From NCBI GenBank assembly GCA_043742955.1, contig JAYTXL010000251.1, forward strand, positions 1 through 14,043: a stretch of DNA of 14,043 bases, written 5' to 3'. This DNA comes from JAYTXL01 sp043742955 (GTDB taxonomy: Bacteria > Verrucomicrobiota > Verrucomicrobiia > Limisphaerales > JAYTXL01). Each line of letters starts with the position of its first letter. The first letter of the stretch is position 1. The notes beneath the pieces are model-generated. The model was not told the origin of the DNA. It saw only the letters and a program-made list of their open reading frames with translations, and made no database searches. Below are positions 13,614 through 14,043 of the stretch, in pieces. The position numbers and the translations under genes are program-made.

Positions 13614-13955
13614 TCATTTCACACTGCGGCGCTTCATGACGTAGTCGTCGGAAGTCATCGCGGCCAATTCATAGCCTTCTTGGGCCAGCGCGTTCAGGGC
13701 CAGGTTCATGTAGAACGAGCGGTCATCCACGCGTTCGGGCTTGCGGGCGGCTTTCAGCTGGTTGCCCAACATCTCCGTGGTTCCGTCCGGGCGGATGAGG
13801 TGCGTATTGTCCCGCCCGGCCCAGCGGAGCGTCACGTAGTCATATCTAACAAGAGCGGGCGCGTCGGCGGCCAATGCAGACCGCGACGGCCAAACCGCGA
13901 TGACGAGGGCTGCGGCCACCGCGCCGAGCAGCGAGAGAGAGGTGCGTGAGTTCAT
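13614..13955 (-). CDS. Exported DUF4177-like small protein (113 aa)
   Basis: Signal peptide MNSRTSLSLLGAVAAALVIA, cleavage near SALA (residue 29). The mature part matches the DUF4177 pattern: RYDYVTLRW at the start and LNALAQEGYELAAM followed by DYVMKRR at the end, where the family has 'Y.y..v ... LN.lG.eGWELv...... ..yvfKR'. Function of the family is unknown. Its ATG overlaps the stop of the preceding partial gene by 4 nt (ATGA), so it is translationally coupled. A 77-bp gap follows before the propeller gene. Confidence 0.85.
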   Translation of the reverse strand: MNSRTSLSLLGAVAAALVIAVWPSRSALAADAPALVRYDYVTLRWAGRDNTHLIRPDGTTEMLGNQLKAARKPERVDDRSFYMNLALNALAQEGYELAAMTSDDYVMKRRSVK

Positions 13956-14043
13956 TTTGAGGGTGGGTTGATGAGGAGATGTTCGGACTTCAGTCGCATG
14001 TCGAAGAAGAGGCGGCCGGGAATGCGTTCGCCGGCTTTGAAGA
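13952..14043 (-). CDS. C-terminal end of an unrecognised gene, start outside window
   Basis: On the minus strand the window opens in a frame reading FKAGERIPGRLFFDMRLKS and ending EHLLINPPSK. The TGA at 13952-13954 overlaps the ATG of the DUF4177-like gene (ATGA). Thirty codons are not enough for a family. The 4-nt overlap marks it as the upstream member of the operon. Confidence 0.7.
   Translation of the reverse strand, partial: FKAGERIPGRLFFDMRLKSEHLLINPPSK

Overview
The window looks like a chromosome segment of a Verrucomicrobiota bacterium, probably Limisphaerales/Pedosphaera-like. This is an inference from gene types: a short orphan GspG-like pseudopilin, a DUF4159 protein, a GH28 polygalacturonase-like enzyme, a PQQ-like propeller and many short secreted proteins. 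There is no rRNA or marker gene to confirm it. The host DNA is GC-rich, and one block (about 357-4460) is visibly more AT-rich.

Region 1 (1-356): the 5' part of a PEGA-like lipoprotein gene on the minus strand and its upstream region. Region 2 (357-4460): a complete 4.1-kb transposon. It has 38-bp terminal inverted repeats (23 perfect bp, then 10 of 15), GG...TG ends, and an 8-bp target duplication GAATCGCA on both sides. Inside lie a small basic GG-rich protein, a two-gene overlapping unit (unknown 208-aa protein plus XRE-HTH/ImmA-IrrE zinc peptidase), a 34-nt near-perfect palindrome, an IS1-family transposase broken by a one-base frameshift, and two unrecognised minus-strand genes separated by an intrinsic terminator. 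I read this as an IS1-family transposon carrying passenger genes, with the HTH-peptidase pair as the likely stabilisation, regulation or defence cargo.

Region 3 (4461-6393): host minus-strand genes, namely two small membrane proteins (one with a 15-bp tandem repeat adding pentapeptides to its C-terminus) and a DUF1826-like protein with an HxD...H...R pattern. Region 4 (6582-9064): plus-strand secreted PPP-type metallophosphatase and a DUF4159 protein. Region 5 (9086-10003): an orphan pseudopilin and the decayed C-terminal end of an acyl-CoA synthetase. Region 6 (10004-10747): a secreted jelly-roll-like protein. Region 7 (10784-14043): a minus-strand gene run for exported proteins (partial gene, DUF4177-like, beta-propeller, GH28-like), with a 4-nt start/stop overlap at its upstream end. 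No tRNA, rRNA or CRISPR array was seen.
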